Source: Adineta steineri
Lineage: Eukaryota; Rotifera; Eurotatoria; Adinetida; Adinetidae
Assembly (NCBI GenBank): GCA_905250115.1
Contig: CAJNOI010000004.1
Location: 1,092,621-1,156,620 of the forward strand
Length of the DNA stretch: 64,000 nt
Direction: 5' to 3'
Shown: in pieces, positions 11,664 through 23,281 of the stretch
Layout of the letters: every line of letters begins with the position of its first letter
Position numbering within the stretch: position 1 is the first letter of the stretch
Notes under the pieces: generated by a model
Told to the model about the DNA's origin: nothing
The model's input: only the letters and a program-made list of their open reading frames with translations
Database searches by the model: none
Position numbers and translations under genes: made by a program

Positions 11664-12495
11664 TAGACAAGTAACGCTCGCTGCGAGCTCGCTCAGCTCT
11701 CTCTCGTAGAAATCGTATTCTACAATACTAAACTTTTTGCTTATACAGCTTGAAAAAATTAACACCAGATTTGTGTTCTTCCACCCCACTTATTCTTCGA
11801 TCACCCCTTATGAAATTTTTTTTTTATAAAAATTGGTTCTCTCCCTGAAAAAGTGATCCATAAAATTATTTTATAAAACTAACATCAGATTCGAAGTCTC
11901 CGCATCGAAATGCCCCAAAAATGTCTTTTCTCAAAAATCGATTCTCGAATTACCCTCTCCTAAAACTTTCCTGGAACTATCTCTAAGATTAATAATATTA
12001 ATTAATTATTAATTGATTTTTAACTAAAATTAACCTCACATTCGAATTTTTGTCACTCAATTACCCTTCGGTCACACTTTTTTCAAAAATTAATATTATC
12101 AGTTATTAACTGATTATTAACTAATTAATTTTAATAAATCAATCTCAGATTCGAGTTCTCCATACTCGATTACCCTTTGGTCCAACTTTTTCGAAAATAT
12201 TTCAAAAATTAATAATATTAATTATTAATTGATCGTTAACTAAAAATAACCTCAGATTCGGATTCTCCACACTCGATTACCCTTTGGTGAAACTTTACTC
12301 GAACATATAATAATACTAATTATTAACTAGTTAATTTTAATAAACTAACCTCAGGTTCAAGTTCCCCGTCCTCGATTACCTCCCAGTCAAAGTTTTCTGG
12401 AAGTATCTGAAAAATTAATTTTCGATGTTTTTTTGACCCTGCGGACACACAATCAATCAGACAATTTATGTTTACTGGACTCTTCTCTACGAGAA
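11664..12495 (+). repeat. Interspersed repeat, copy 2 (long form with internal tandem array)
   Basis: The left end shares the AAGTAACGCTCG...CTCTCTCTCGTAGAAA block and the right end shares GCGGACACACAATCAATC... to CTCTACGAGAAAGAGAAT with copies 1 and 3. The left block contains a perfect short hairpin, GCTCGC-T-GCGAGC. The interior is expanded relative to copy 1 by several tandem units of about 100-118 bp (11990-12414). No coding capacity. Likely a non-autonomous transposable element. Confidence 0.65.
11990..12414 (+). repeat. Tandem repeat, four units of about 100-118 bp
   Basis: Each unit starts with an AT-rich TTAATAATATTAATTATTAA-like segment. It continues through AACCTCAGATTCGA and CTCGATTACCCTTTGGTC and ends in AACTTTTTCGAAA-like sequence. 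Units begin near 11990, 12091, 12208 and 12309. They diverge by substitutions and small indels. The array lies inside interspersed repeat copy 2. Confidence 0.7.
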
Positions 12496-12775
12496 AGAGA
12501 ATATCATTCTATGGCGAATATTCTTTTTTTTCGTTTTCATACGAATAGAAGACTATGAAATATGTTCTATTACATTATATAGTGATATTAAGTATGCATT
12601 AACCAATAGTCTCAAATCAATGAGTAAGATGTAGAGAAATAATCTTTATTTGTTTCATTTTTTATATGTTCTTTATTATGATACAATATTCTTTATCAAA
12701 TTGGTATTTTCATCTAAAGATTAACTTCTGTTACCGGTTATAACAATCATCGAATACGAAACATTCAATTTTGGT
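12496..12775. other. Spacer between repeat copies 2 and 3
   Basis: AT-rich sequence with no gene. It separates two copies of the same interspersed repeat in the same orientation. Confidence 0.5.
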
Positions 12776-13045
12776 TAACAAGTGAAGCTCATCTAAAGAC
12801 TAGCTCAGCTCTTTCTCGTAGAAATCGCACTATTAAACAATTATCAAGCTATTGGTTTATATGACTATAAAAAATAGAAGTCAGATTTGAATTCTTCGAC
12901 TCTGATTACCCTTCGGTCAACTCTCATAGAAAAAAATCCTTTTTTATCTTCACCAAGTTTTTAGCCTAATCCGTAAAGTGCGGACACACTAGCAAGCGAG
13001 AAAGCAAACAATTTATTCTTGCTAAACTCTTCTCTACGGGAACTA
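12776..13045 (+). repeat. Interspersed repeat, copy 3 (diverged short form)
   Basis: About 270 bp aligned by eye to copies 1 and 2. The left block contains AGCTCAGCTCTTTCTCGTAGAAA. The middle has GATTACCCTTCGGTCAA. The right block has GCGGACACACTAGCAAGC and CTCTTCTCTACGGGAA. It is more diverged than the other two copies. Confidence 0.55.
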
Positions 13046-13319
13046 GAATAGGGCTCGGTCTTCTATCTCTTTTCGATCACGACATAAATCACTTTTTGTA
13101 ACAACAGATAAGATATTGTTTGTTCATCGTGTTTAATGAATACCTCGGGAACAAATGATCCCATCAAAAAGAAGTTCAATAGGTGGTTTTCTTCTCGTAC
13201 GATCGTCTATCAAATGAGATAAGATTGACTGAATATGGATAAGTTTATTTCAATATTATAGTTCAACAAAAGAAAAAAATGTGAAAAGCAGAAGTTATTT
13301 GAAATCGTGCTCATCAGTC

Positions 13320-13600
13320 ACGGTTGATAATGATTGGATCTTCATCATCATCGATTACGATTGTATTGTTATCATTGCCGATGATCATCGGGCCATGATG
13401 ATTGCTCGATGATTATTTTCGATAATGATTACATCCTCATCATCACCGATAGTGATCAGATTATTATCGTCACCGTCGATAACGATTAAATCGTCATCAT
13501 CATCACACATAATGTTCGGAAAAGCAATAATAAAACTGGCAAATTCATTAAGTTCACCTTGATCTAATAATAATTCGTCATTATTTTCGTTTAAGTACAT
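13320..13600 (-). pseudogene. Low-complexity acidic open frame, doubtful gene
   Basis: A minus-strand frame from ATG 13600 begins MYLNENNDELLLDQGELNEF. It then repeats Asp-rich units of the type DDDDLIVIDGDDNN and DDEDVIIIE. The frame stops at 13385, but a similar acidic unit continues in another frame to about 13320 (IVIDDDEDPIIINRD). It could be a tandemly expanded coding remnant or a chance product of the GATGATGAT-like repeat. No family recognised. Confidence 0.25.
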
Positions 13601-13955
13601 ATCAAGTATACCGATTTCGAGTGTTGACTTTTTGATTTAACTAAGGTTGACCGAAAGAAAAGTGTTTATGTTTAATCATAAAAAACTTAATTTGGAAAAA
13701 GTCCAAGAGATATTCAAATTACTTTGAACGAGTTTTTGTATTGTTAGATATGTAATAAAAAAACCCTTTTATGGAATGCCGGATTATAGTGACAACAGAA
13801 CACCGGCTTTTGTCGTTTTATACCGTTTTTACGTTGTTTCGGTTGCCGTTGCTTTTAACCTGGAATTATAAAGATCGAACATATTTTATCTTCTTCACGC
13901 GAATTTTTTATTTTGTTTTACAACTTACATCAATTTTACTTGGACTAGGTTCAAT

Positions 13956-14216
13956 TCAATTTGAAGATGGTTTTGGTGCTGATGTTCTTCTCCGTTGCTC
14001 ATGTATTTGTTTATTTTTTGTTGATGATTGCCGGCAATCTTGAAGAATTTCATTCACAGATAAATTTCTAAACGCTTCAACTGTTTTATTAACGTCAAAA
14101 TCAAAATGAGCTAAGATCAGTTCGATGTCATTTTGATTTTGTTTAATTTCTAATTTAGATAACTTTTTTTGAACTTTGTTAAATACAGCACGATTATTTT
14201 CGGATGATTTGGACAT
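13956..14216 (-). pseudogene. SPATS2-like N-terminal fragment
   Basis: The 86-residue frame starts MSKSSENNRAVFNKVQKKL and contains NDIELILAHFDFDVNKTVEAF followed by SVNEILQDC. This resembles the UBA-like N-terminus of SPATS2/SPATS2L proteins, in which a helix ending in HFD..V..TV.AF is followed by a (S/N)E(V/I)L block. It stops early at PKPSSN. If the stop is ignored, the frame continues a few codons (IEPSPSKID) to a good donor, GTAAGT, at about 13929. I could not find a convincing next exon. It is therefore either a truncated short gene or, more likely, a decayed copy. The similarity call is from memory of the family and should be treated as tentative. Confidence 0.4.
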
Positions 14217-14519
14217 TTGTTTAAAGCTATAAATAAAAATAGGAATATTTATTTTTGTATTTCATAAAAAATCAATTAGATCATGTTAGTTGTAAATAAA
14301 ATAGATTATTGCAGCGTTTTTAGCGGAAATGTGAAACAAAGTATATCACGGTACTATGTTCTATTCAAAAATCACTTGTTGATACTTTGTTCTAAATGGC
14401 AAAGAACCTCAAAGTACCATGGCATATGATTGATTAAAACAAAAGAGACAAACTCATTACTAATTGCCGATTTTACTGAAAAATATCTTTCTGTGCAAAA
14501 AAAAGTTTTGTAATATATA

Positions 14520-14784
14520 AAATAAACTATTTAACTGTAATTATGTATTCAATAAGTACTAAATATCCAAATCCATATATTTATCAATAATAGGAATGAG
14601 TATTAAATATTCAACAGTAACATCGATACATACTAAATATCTAACAACAACCAAGAATAAATGAAGAATATGAATAGTGACGGTACTAAATATAAAACAA
14701 AAATATGAATAAATATTGAATATTCAACTAAAATAAGAATACATACTAAGTATCTAACAACAACTAAAAATAAGTATTAAATAT
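14520..14784. repeat. Degenerate AT-rich tandem repeat
   Basis: Recurring units of the form AATACATACTAAATATCTAACAAC and AATAAGTATTAAATATTC, spaced roughly 35-45 bp with drift. It is followed directly by an (AT)n run at 14785-14812. Confidence 0.6.
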
Positions 14785-14812
14785 CGATATATATATATAT
14801 ATATATATATAT
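14785..14812. repeat. (AT)n microsatellite
   Basis: Uninterrupted alternating AT of about 14 dinucleotides at the end of the degenerate tandem repeat. Confidence 0.9.
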
Positions 14813-14985
14813 CCAATTGAAAGAGGATAAATGAAGAAATTGTTCCTGAAAACCAGAATACAAAATACAGTACTTTTTCAAATTGGTATGTGCCTTGAGT
14901 ACTTTCTTTCTGTTTGCGATACTTGATATTACAAAATACTCATAATGATTATTGGTTTATTGATTTCTATAAATATATCGTTTAA

Positions 14986-15345
14986 TGCCCAGGTGCACCA
15001 ATCCCATATTCGGATCCGATCGGATCCTATGCCGGATTCTATCGGAATCCGACAAAATCCTATAGGATTCCTGGTGACGGAATCACTTCGGATTCCGTTG
15101 TGGTCGGATCCCATCGGATCCTACATCGGATCTCACAATTTCCAACAAACGAATCTAGATGGATCCGATAGGTGACCATAAGGCCATCATAGAAAATAGC
15201 TAAAAACGCCGCTCATCAAATTTGCAGCAAGTGACTGAAAATTTTCCATACGGAATCCAATGCAAATCCGTCACCAGGAATCCTGTCGGATTCTGTCGGG
15301 TGATCGGATCCAACGTTGGATTGGTTGACCTGGGTGGGTCAGGCA
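14986..15345. mobile_element. MITE-like element with terminal inverted repeats
   Basis: The left end reads TGCCCAGGTGCACCAATCC. The reverse complement of the right end reads TGCCTGACCCACCCAGG then TCAACCAATCC, so the ends are inverted copies apart from a small indel. The interior is full of CGGATCC/GGATTCC words on both strands. It includes the perfect 16-bp palindrome GGATCCGATCGGATCC (15012-15027) and an inverted pair around CCTGGTGACGGA (near 15070) and TCCGTCACCAGG (near 15268). Its base composition is clearly richer in G+C than the flanks. The overlapping open frames on both strands are artefacts of this symmetry. It is non-autonomous. A TTAA-like target duplication is possible but not exact. 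Confidence 0.75.
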
Positions 15346-16610
15346 CTTGAAAGCTGTCACTTGCGTATACTATTTGTGGAAAACGATCTGAAATATTTAA
15401 TAATGGTAAACTAAGTATATTGTTCTTATTTGTTTAATTGTCTTTCCATATACTAATATATCAAGTAGTCAAGAAAGTATTAAAATATTTTCATATTTCT
15501 TCATTTTTACATCGGAAAAAATATAAGAATTATCTCGTTTGACATAACATAATTCATATACTTTGCATTATTTCTCATATAAAAATTAATAAGCTTAGCT
15601 CTCTAATGATTCTACTTATCCAACAAGTACGACTTCATACTATGAGTATTCAAATTACTCGAACAATTTCACGTGTATATATACCTAAATAACAGATTCA
15701 AAAAACGTTTCATTGCCTCATGCAGTCGTATCGATGGAGACGACTATCAAAACCATATGGATCATGTGTCTTCATCTTTTAGTTCAATCTATTTCTATTC
15801 GCTTATTTCTGTCGATATTGTTGTTTTATTTTTCTCTTCAATTATTTTGTTTTGAATCGTTCAGTTAGAAAAATAAATATTTTTTGATTATTCTCCAGTT
15901 ATAGAACAGAAGGACAATTGAAATGGATGCTCGTTGATTAGCTTTTGACTTCAACGAAACCCTTCAAAATCCAGTTCAGATATCTTGTTAAACACTTCTA
16001 CTTGAAGACAAGTCGTTTGTTATATTCTTTAATATTTACAGTGAACAGTACTTCTTTCTCTTGGTTTTGTGTATTAAACTGGCAACATTCTGACCGATCA
16101 GATTTTAGTGATGCGAAAACAATGAATTCGTTTTTTCTTATGTCATCTTTTTACAATTGATCTCAGTAAATTTTAGAGTTTGAACACCGTATCTTATTCT
16201 ATATTTTTTTGTTTTTTTTATAAAAATATTAGGTGTTAAAGAGGAAAGAGCGTATTATTCGTAGGTCAAAAAAGGTTTCTTGTGTATCAAAATTTAATTG
16301 CTAAGAATTTGGCTGCTTTTGGAAACAAAACTACACTTATAAAATAAGCGATCGTATGCAGATCGTAGATTGATTAAAATATGGAATGCAAAAAGCGAGC
16401 ATTCATTATAAGTAACTCGTTACTTAAACCATTTTGTTTTCATTCAATTATATTGGAAAACAAAATGCAAAAACCGTTGTTTGTAAATTACTATCTTCTG
16501 TTTTATATTTAAACTTCATTATTAGTACAAAATTTTGTTATTTATTGTACTTTCTTTTTTTTTTGTATCTTAGTATTTTATTTTAATAACAACATACAAC
16601 AAAACAAAAA
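15346..16610. other. Intergenic region before an assembly gap
   Basis: AT-rich. Short frames near 15700 and 15950 lack splice or homology support. Upstream exons of the partial gene at 16718 may lie in the 3' end of this stretch or in the gap. Confidence 0.45.
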
Positions 16611-16710
16611 NNNNNNNNNNNNNNNNNNNNNNNNNNNNNNNNNNNNNNNNNNNNNNNNNNNNNNNNNNNNNNNNNNNNNNNNNNNNNNNNNNNNNNNNNN
16701 NNNNNNNNNN
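16611..16710. other. Assembly gap (100 N)
   Basis: Exactly 100 N, so a gap of nominal length. It directly precedes the acceptor TTTTAG of a coding exon, so the 5' part of that gene is missing or displaced. Confidence 0.95.
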
Positions 16711-16717
16711 GTTTTAG

Positions 16718-17173
16718 GTAAAAGACGAATGACAAAAAAATCTGGTAGAAAAAATCAACATAAAATTGATCTATCAAATCTTGTATCTGTTGTTCCGTCC
16801 GCTGATCAAATATTATCACCAGAATCTCTCTTACCGTCTGTACAGTCTCCATTATCATTTACCTATGAAAATCCAACTAATTCAAATCTACCAATGACAA
16901 AGTAATTATATAGATATATTTGTTTTTTATAAGTTCAAATCTTTCATTCTTATTTTATTTAGACGTATTGGTCGAATACGAATTCAACGGTGTATTGATG
17001 GACAAACTGGAACAAACTCAACTATACGTTTAATAACATCCGGTGAAACTAATACTCGTTTATCTTTACCAACACAACCAACTATACAAGCATCATCAAT
17101 ATTAACTACTTTAATAACCGCACGTCGTTCCAATTCGCTCAATAATAGCACAAGCAATCCGTCTAATTGTTAA
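16718..17173 (+). CDS. C-terminal part of an unrecognised protein (5' part lost in gap)
   Basis: Two exons, 16718-16901 and 16963-17173, join in phase across a 61-bp GT..AG intron and end in TAA. The first exon begins after the acceptor TTTTAG at 16717, next to the N gap. The visible 131 residues start KRRMTKKSGRKNQHK, a basic, nuclear-signal-like stretch. A Pro/Ser-rich linker follows, then RIGRIRIQRCIDGQTG and a Thr/Ser-rich tail. No domain recognised. The stop lies 515 bp before the CSN6 start on the same strand. Confidence 0.6.
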
Positions 17174-17688
17174 CGCAAAAATAAAAAATAAAAAAAAAAG
17201 AATATTTTTTCGTTTTTTTTTCTTACTGTTGTTCGTTAATAGTTGTTGTATGTGCGTAATATATGTTATTTTTTTTTACTTCTCATTGCATTATCAAACC
17301 AGCAAAAAAAAAAGAAATAAACAACAGTTTCTGTTCGACAGATTCTGTCTAACTACAACATTTTATTCTATGATGTGAATTTTTTTTCTTCTTTCTATCA
17401 CCGTGCACGTAAACTTTGTGTTAGTCATCATTTTTCTTTTTTTTTTGTTCGTTACGTATCATATTTCTGTTTCGGTTGTTTTTTGTTTTGTTTCCTTCTT
17501 ACTGTAACTTTCTTTTATCACACATATATATATATAATATCTGCGGTAAATTGTGTTATACCTTTACAACACATATATGTTGAGGATGTAAACGCGTTTT
17601 TAGATTCCACAATATTTCGATTAAAAATTTATCAACACACATATATCAGTTTAGTTTGGAGTTGTTTTTTGTTTTGTCATTATTTTAG
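17174..17688. other. Intergenic / CSN6 upstream region
   Basis: About 515 bp with T-runs and a TA microsatellite at about 17526. It should contain the 3' UTR of the upstream gene and the CSN6 promoter. No discrete element identified. Confidence 0.5.
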
Positions 17689-19137
17689 ATGGCAGCAACG
17701 ACGGCATCAGCAGCAGCAGCTACTACTACTACTACTACTACAGGAAAGAGTAGTGTAACATTATCTCTTCATCCTTTAGTTATTATGAATGTAGCTGAAC
17801 ATCATACACGTGTTCGTGTTCAAACAGCCCATGCAACACCTGTTTATGGTGCATTATTAGGTAAAATAAAAGGTCGTCATGTTGAATTATGTAATACATT
17901 CGAATTTAAACTCACTAATGCTTCAACAACAACCACAACGAATTCTACTGTTACAATTGATATGGATTTTTTAACAAAAAAACTTGAATTAATTAGACAA
18001 GTTCATCCTGATCTTGATTTTACTGGTTGGTATACAGTTGAAAGTAAAGATTGGAATTCACCTGTAATGAGTTCATTTTATTCACAACTTTCTTCACTTA
18101 ATGAAAGTCCACTTCTTCTTCGTCTTGATCCAGTTGGTGTATCAAATGAATTACCCATCCATGTTTATGAAACAATTGTTGATTTAGGAACTAAAATTGA
18201 TTTTATTGAAATATCTTATACACTTATAACAGAAGAAGCTGAACGTATTGGTATTGATCATGTTGCACGATATTCTGTTACTGATGGTACATCAGATACA
18301 TCAATTGTATCCGATCAAATTGCTATACAATATAATGCTATTCGTTTACTTTATCAACGTATGCTTGTTTTACTTGAATATGTACGAGCAGTTAAACAAG
18401 GTCAATTAGAAAGAAATGATGATCTTTTACGTGAAATTGGTTCTTTATGTCAACGTTTACCAATTATTAATACAGATGATAATAATAATCAAATGTTTCG
18501 TGAAGATTTTGATATTCAACAATCGGATGTTGCACTATTAGCTTTATTAGCATGTTGTACACAAGAAATCAGTACATTGAATGACTATTTAAGTAAGTTT
18601 TCTTCATCTATTGAAATAGTTTATTTTTGTATATTTATGCATCTAAAGATTAATCTTATTTTAATAGTTCGTTGAAGAAAATAGTATGATAGAAGCTTAC
18701 AACTTGTCAGACTAAGAAAAAATGAAATGGAGCTTTAAAAGTAGAAAATAGTTTTGTTTTTGATCCTATTTAAAAGATAGGTAATTAATAAAATAAATAT
18801 TAGTTTTATTTCTATCTGATATATTTTAAGTAAAACAAAATATCATAAACATTTTTCTATAATTAGAAATATATATCAAACAAATTTACAATCTTCTATT
18901 TTTAAAAACTGGATCATCTTTCATCTAAATTTTTAACATTCTTATCTTAAGCTTATACAATCATTTGAATTATGAATTAAATAAAAATTGATTCTTTTTT
19001 TTCTTTTTTTAGACAAATTCCAAGTTATACATGATAAACAACAACATTCATCTGGACCCGGTGGTAGTTTCGGATATAGTAGTGGTGGTCGCCGAATGGC
19101 TCGTGGTGGTGCTTATTTTCCTGCTTCGTTTGTCTGA
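17689..19137 (+). CDS. CSN6: COP9 signalosome subunit 6
   Basis: CSN6 is the catalytically inactive MPN partner of CSN5 in the COP9 signalosome, which removes NEDD8 from cullins. Two exons (17689-18592, 19013-19137) give 342 residues, near the usual length of about 330. After an Ala/Thr-rich start, the MPN domain runs from about residue 22 (VTLSLHPLVIMNVAEHHTR) through GALLGKIKGRHVEL, HPDLDFTGWYT and LLLRLDP. The C-terminal part includes YTLITEEAERIGIDHVAR and a helical bundle. The JAMM zinc motif H-x-H is absent (VHPDLD), as expected for CSN6. The first ATG at 17689 is chosen because it follows stops. The N-terminal GCA/ACT codon run is a microsatellite and may vary in length. The 420-bp intron is longer than most here. 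Confidence 0.93.
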
Positions 19138-22100
19138 TGACATGAACACATATATCATATTTTTTTATTATAATAAAGAAATTTTTTTTTTGTTGCGGTG
19201 AAACTGTCTAAATGAGATGGTGAACTTATTGAAGAAAAACACTTTCATAGAAGTCAAATATTCATTTGCATATAGATAATACTAGAAAGAATGAGAAGAC
19301 GATTGCATTTGTCTTGCAACCATCTCGATGAGGGTTGGCTTCAAGTTTTCTTCAATTAAATCAGTAGACGTGCAAGCTAAACAATAAAGAATTAACATTT
19401 CTTTTTTTTTCTTCTTGTGATGAGGAAGAGAAGCAAGGGAGAAGAAGAATATTAGATTGTCCTTTGTTAGTTTAATAGTGATAGAAAGAAAGAAACAAAA
19501 AAAAAAAAGAAAGAGTTGCACAGGAAAATATTTATCATCATTCAGTGTGTTGATGTCAATGTTTCCTGCAGTTGGTTCGAAGTAATGATGAGAGTTGTAA
19601 GTAGCAATACTGATGAATGGAAAGCTACGGTTTTATTGTTGTTACTATTGTCCTTTCTTCTGTTCTAATATTTATTCACATATATTTCCTATATGTGTAA
19701 ATTTTTTAGAAAAACGTGTTTCTTTCTCTTTCGTGCAGTTCAATTAGTTGTTTCTACTCTTGCACAGATACAGTTATTGATTGACTTTTTTTTCCATATA
19801 AGTGTAGGACAATGAACTCTATACATTTTGATTAGTATATGACGGGAAGAAGATGTCTCTCACTTCTTCCTTTCATTTTTTTCTTTCTTATGTTCACTAC
19901 ATCAAAAATGACTACAACTCCTACTTTCAGTTACATTCGTCTATCTATACATCCATTCATTCATGCATCCATCCAGCCATCTATCTATTTATCTTGTATG
20001 CTTCAACGTTTTTCTTTGTTCTATGACGTCGAGCGAAAAAATTCTTAACATTGGAGAAGAACCGAAGAGAGGAAGAGGCTATGAAGAAACGAGGGACCGA
20101 TTCGAAGTAAGTCGGCAACAGTGGCACGCGCGTTTTCTGCGCTCTCATCATTGTCATAGATAGAAAATATAATCTATCGACGCACACACATACACATACA
20201 TATATATATATATATATAAGCATTTCGCATCATTGTATAGCTCCTTCATCGTTTCTCTTCTCCCATCACTCACATACAAGGCAATGTGAAAGACATGGAA
20301 CAGACAAAAAACATTGCGGTTCTAATATCGACGACCAACGATAAGAACAACGACGAAGAGGACAAGAGAACGAGAGAAAAACGGAAGAAAAGTGCCAAAA
20401 AAAAAGAGGCAAACATGAGAAAGAAAGACGAATGAATAGAGAAGCAAATGCTTTTTTGTGGTACATACGTGTGTGCGAATGTCCACACCACATCATTCGT
20501 TTGCGCTTTCTCTTATTTTTTACTTGACAAGCGTTCTCATTTGCCTCCGTTTCTTCCCTTTACTACTATACCATCTGGTGCAATACAAAGCATAAGAACA
20601 TATATACACAAAAGCATTAAAAAAATGAGGAAGAGAGAGTTTGTATGTGTATATGAGCGAGGAGAAGAACGACTGGCCAGCAGTAACAACTCATTGTAGT
20701 ATTACATCCATTCAAATTACTCCTTGTTCGTATGTTCTTGTAGTATCATATTGTTGAAAGATTCTAATATTAAATGATAGAAGTATAATTTATCTAAAAT
20801 CTATACAATCTACTTTCAAATATATATATGTATATATCTATATATTCATATTAACAGAATAGGAAAAGGTAAGGAATGTTAACTAAGGATTAACGAGAGT
20901 TATATTCTATTGTTGCAATAGCAAAAGTAAAAGCAATACACGAACAACAGAAATGATCAGAAACAAATGAGAGTTCATGCTCATGGGACTAGACGCAACG
21001 GCACTAGTAGAGTAGAACCAGCTACATTTATTATTCTTTACCATCATCATTCGCCGTCGTGTCTCGTACAAGCATCGAGCACACGTTGTGCTGTCGACAT
21101 CGTCGTTTCTTTTTTATTAGATAAGTGACATGCGAATATAGTAGTGAGCACTAGTAATACCAAATTCTAGTGACACTGCATATTCAACGAGGTAGGATAG
21201 ATTAGATCACTCAACTCTTTCTTTTTACATCACTAGATGTTTATCTTTGTATTTTCCAAAGAAAGAATGCTCCAGAAAAAAAGAAGAAGATGACAGAAAG
21301 AAGATCTCTATTTTTCCTTTTATATACATACCATTTTGTATAGAAAATACTATTAAGAAAAAGACAATTAGTAATAAGAATAGTGGGACCATACCGAGTC
21401 GAAAGTGCTTTTACTTGTGGAGTACGTGCGCACTACATAGATTGTTGATTACTTGAGACCTCCCCATGTGTAAGATCAAAAAATCGGCTTATAAGCAGGA
21501 AATGCCTGCTGTCTAATTCGATCACCGGCACAAATCAGCAAACGAACGCAGCTGATGACATAGACACACACACATACACACTTCTCGTGTTTAGTTGCGA
21601 CCCCGAGCTGCAATTAGAACTCGTTCTTTCCTTCTTATATATATATATATGTGTATATATACATACTCCCTTTCGACAAGCTTGAACTCTTCTTATGTAT
21701 AGTTGAGCAGTATAGTGAGAAGAATTCTTCTTTGTCCTTTATCCAACACGCGCGAGAGTTAGGAGAAGAGTCGGTCGAGTCGAATGATAATACTCAATGT
21801 GCAAGTGTATGCATATACACATATATATATATACACACCACTCGTCGACTATTGCTATTCGCTTCTCTAGCCATTGAGATATATGTACATATTCGTTCAT
21901 TCATTCATTCATTCATCACGCGATTTTCTTTCTTTTCTTGCTTTTTTTTCTCATGTATGCTTACTGAATGTACAACTCGTCGACAGATGAGTAGTAAAGT
22001 TGCCTGTCTAACTAGAAATGTCATATAAGGTCAGATGTTTTGCTTCTTTTTACACAATTATCATTTCGACAAGCAATTAAATCGAATATGTAATGAAAAC

Positions 22101-23281
22101 CTGTTAACGACTTTTGATGGATGTGTCTATCCTGTTTCATTTTCTTCAAATAATTATCAAAGAAAAAAAAAAGCAGAAACAAAAAAATGTAACAAAGACA
22201 AAAATGAGATAAAGATACATATCTTTTTTTTTCATACTTAACTTCGTCATCAGCATATCCTTGTCTTGTCTTTTCTGTGCTTTTTTTTTTCTCTTTTGCC
22301 TTTTGGTTTTTTATTTCATTCGAAGGTAACCTTATTATTCATCATGGTCGTCATCATCTTTGATGTTTCTTACTATTATTATTTATTTTAATTATATTTA
22401 CAAAATACAACATTTTCCCTTAATATTTGTACAAGTCTTTATATTCATATAAAATCAATAATTTATCGTCAAATTGTTCTTTTTCTATATTCGATTATGG
22501 GTATGATGACATCATAGTTTTAATGTTATATATTTACTACATACGCTCATATTTGTTCACCTGCATATTTATCCATCTCTATATCTTGAAACAGATGGGT
22601 CTTCAGCACCTCGTTAATCTTTGTCACAAATCGAATTTCTTTTTTTGGACGGAGGTTTGACGAGGAATTGAGGCTCATCAGTATGATGAAACAGGATCTT
22701 TTTGTTATCTATCTATATATATATATATACTATTTTTCACTTGTTTTTTTTCTCATACAATAATAAACATGACATACTATTTCAAATAAATAACTGAGTA
22801 ATAAGTTGTTGGTTTTTTTCTTAAAAGGGATTCTTTAAGAGTCTATTATTTCCTAATAATGAAGACAATAGAAATACGATTATTCAATAGTATTCTATAT
22901 GTTAATATAAGATCGAGCAATATATTTTATTTTATTTTCCTAGTCAATTGTTCATCAATACGATAATTGATTCCAATCATGATCTTATGAAATAGAGAAT
23001 AACATCGTTTTCTCTTCGAAAATAAGATTTCCCTTGATAATAGACATAGTCATCAAACTACTTCAATTTTCTATGATAATGACTTGTAGTTCCTTTCATA
23101 AAGTATTAATTATGTATGTTGAATAAATAATTTTCTTCTTGAATATATATTTTATACCTAATTATTATTTACAAAGAAAAATGTTAATTAATTGTTTAGA
23201 AATTTTTATTTTATCTTTTTCTATCTATATATATTAACTATCAAATGAGATAATAATATCTAATCATAATAAAGATTTCAA
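19138..23281. other. 4.1-kb non-coding region with microsatellites
   Basis: No exon with conserved protein content was found. It holds GAGA/CT tracts, CA/TA microsatellites (for example about 20175-20218 and 21635-21660), a (TTCA)n run at 21894-21917 and a relatively G+C-richer island at about 21420-21610 with a GCAGG-AAATG-CCTGC hairpin at 21497-21511. It may hold UTRs or enhancers, but nothing is demonstrable. Confidence 0.5.
21894..21917 (+). repeat. (TTCA)n microsatellite
   Basis: Six tandem TTCA units in the non-coding region between CSN6 and the pyruvate kinase gene. Confidence 0.85.

Noticed and set aside
14520..14784. CRISPR-like regular spacing
   Set aside because: Units are degenerate, AT-rich and drift in length. 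The window is eukaryotic.
14929..15175. Overlapping Ile/Arg/Asp-rich frames on both strands
   Set aside because: They arise from the palindromic GGATCC words of the MITE and have no start context or homology.
15673..16160. Short plus-strand frames before the assembly gap
   Set aside because: No protein-like conservation and no splice sites linking them to the exon at 16718.
21481..21540. Possible spliced-leader RNA or tRNA because of GGCTTAT-like words
   Set aside because: The remaining leader sequence, donor and folding expected of a spliced leader are not there, and no tRNA arms can be drawn.
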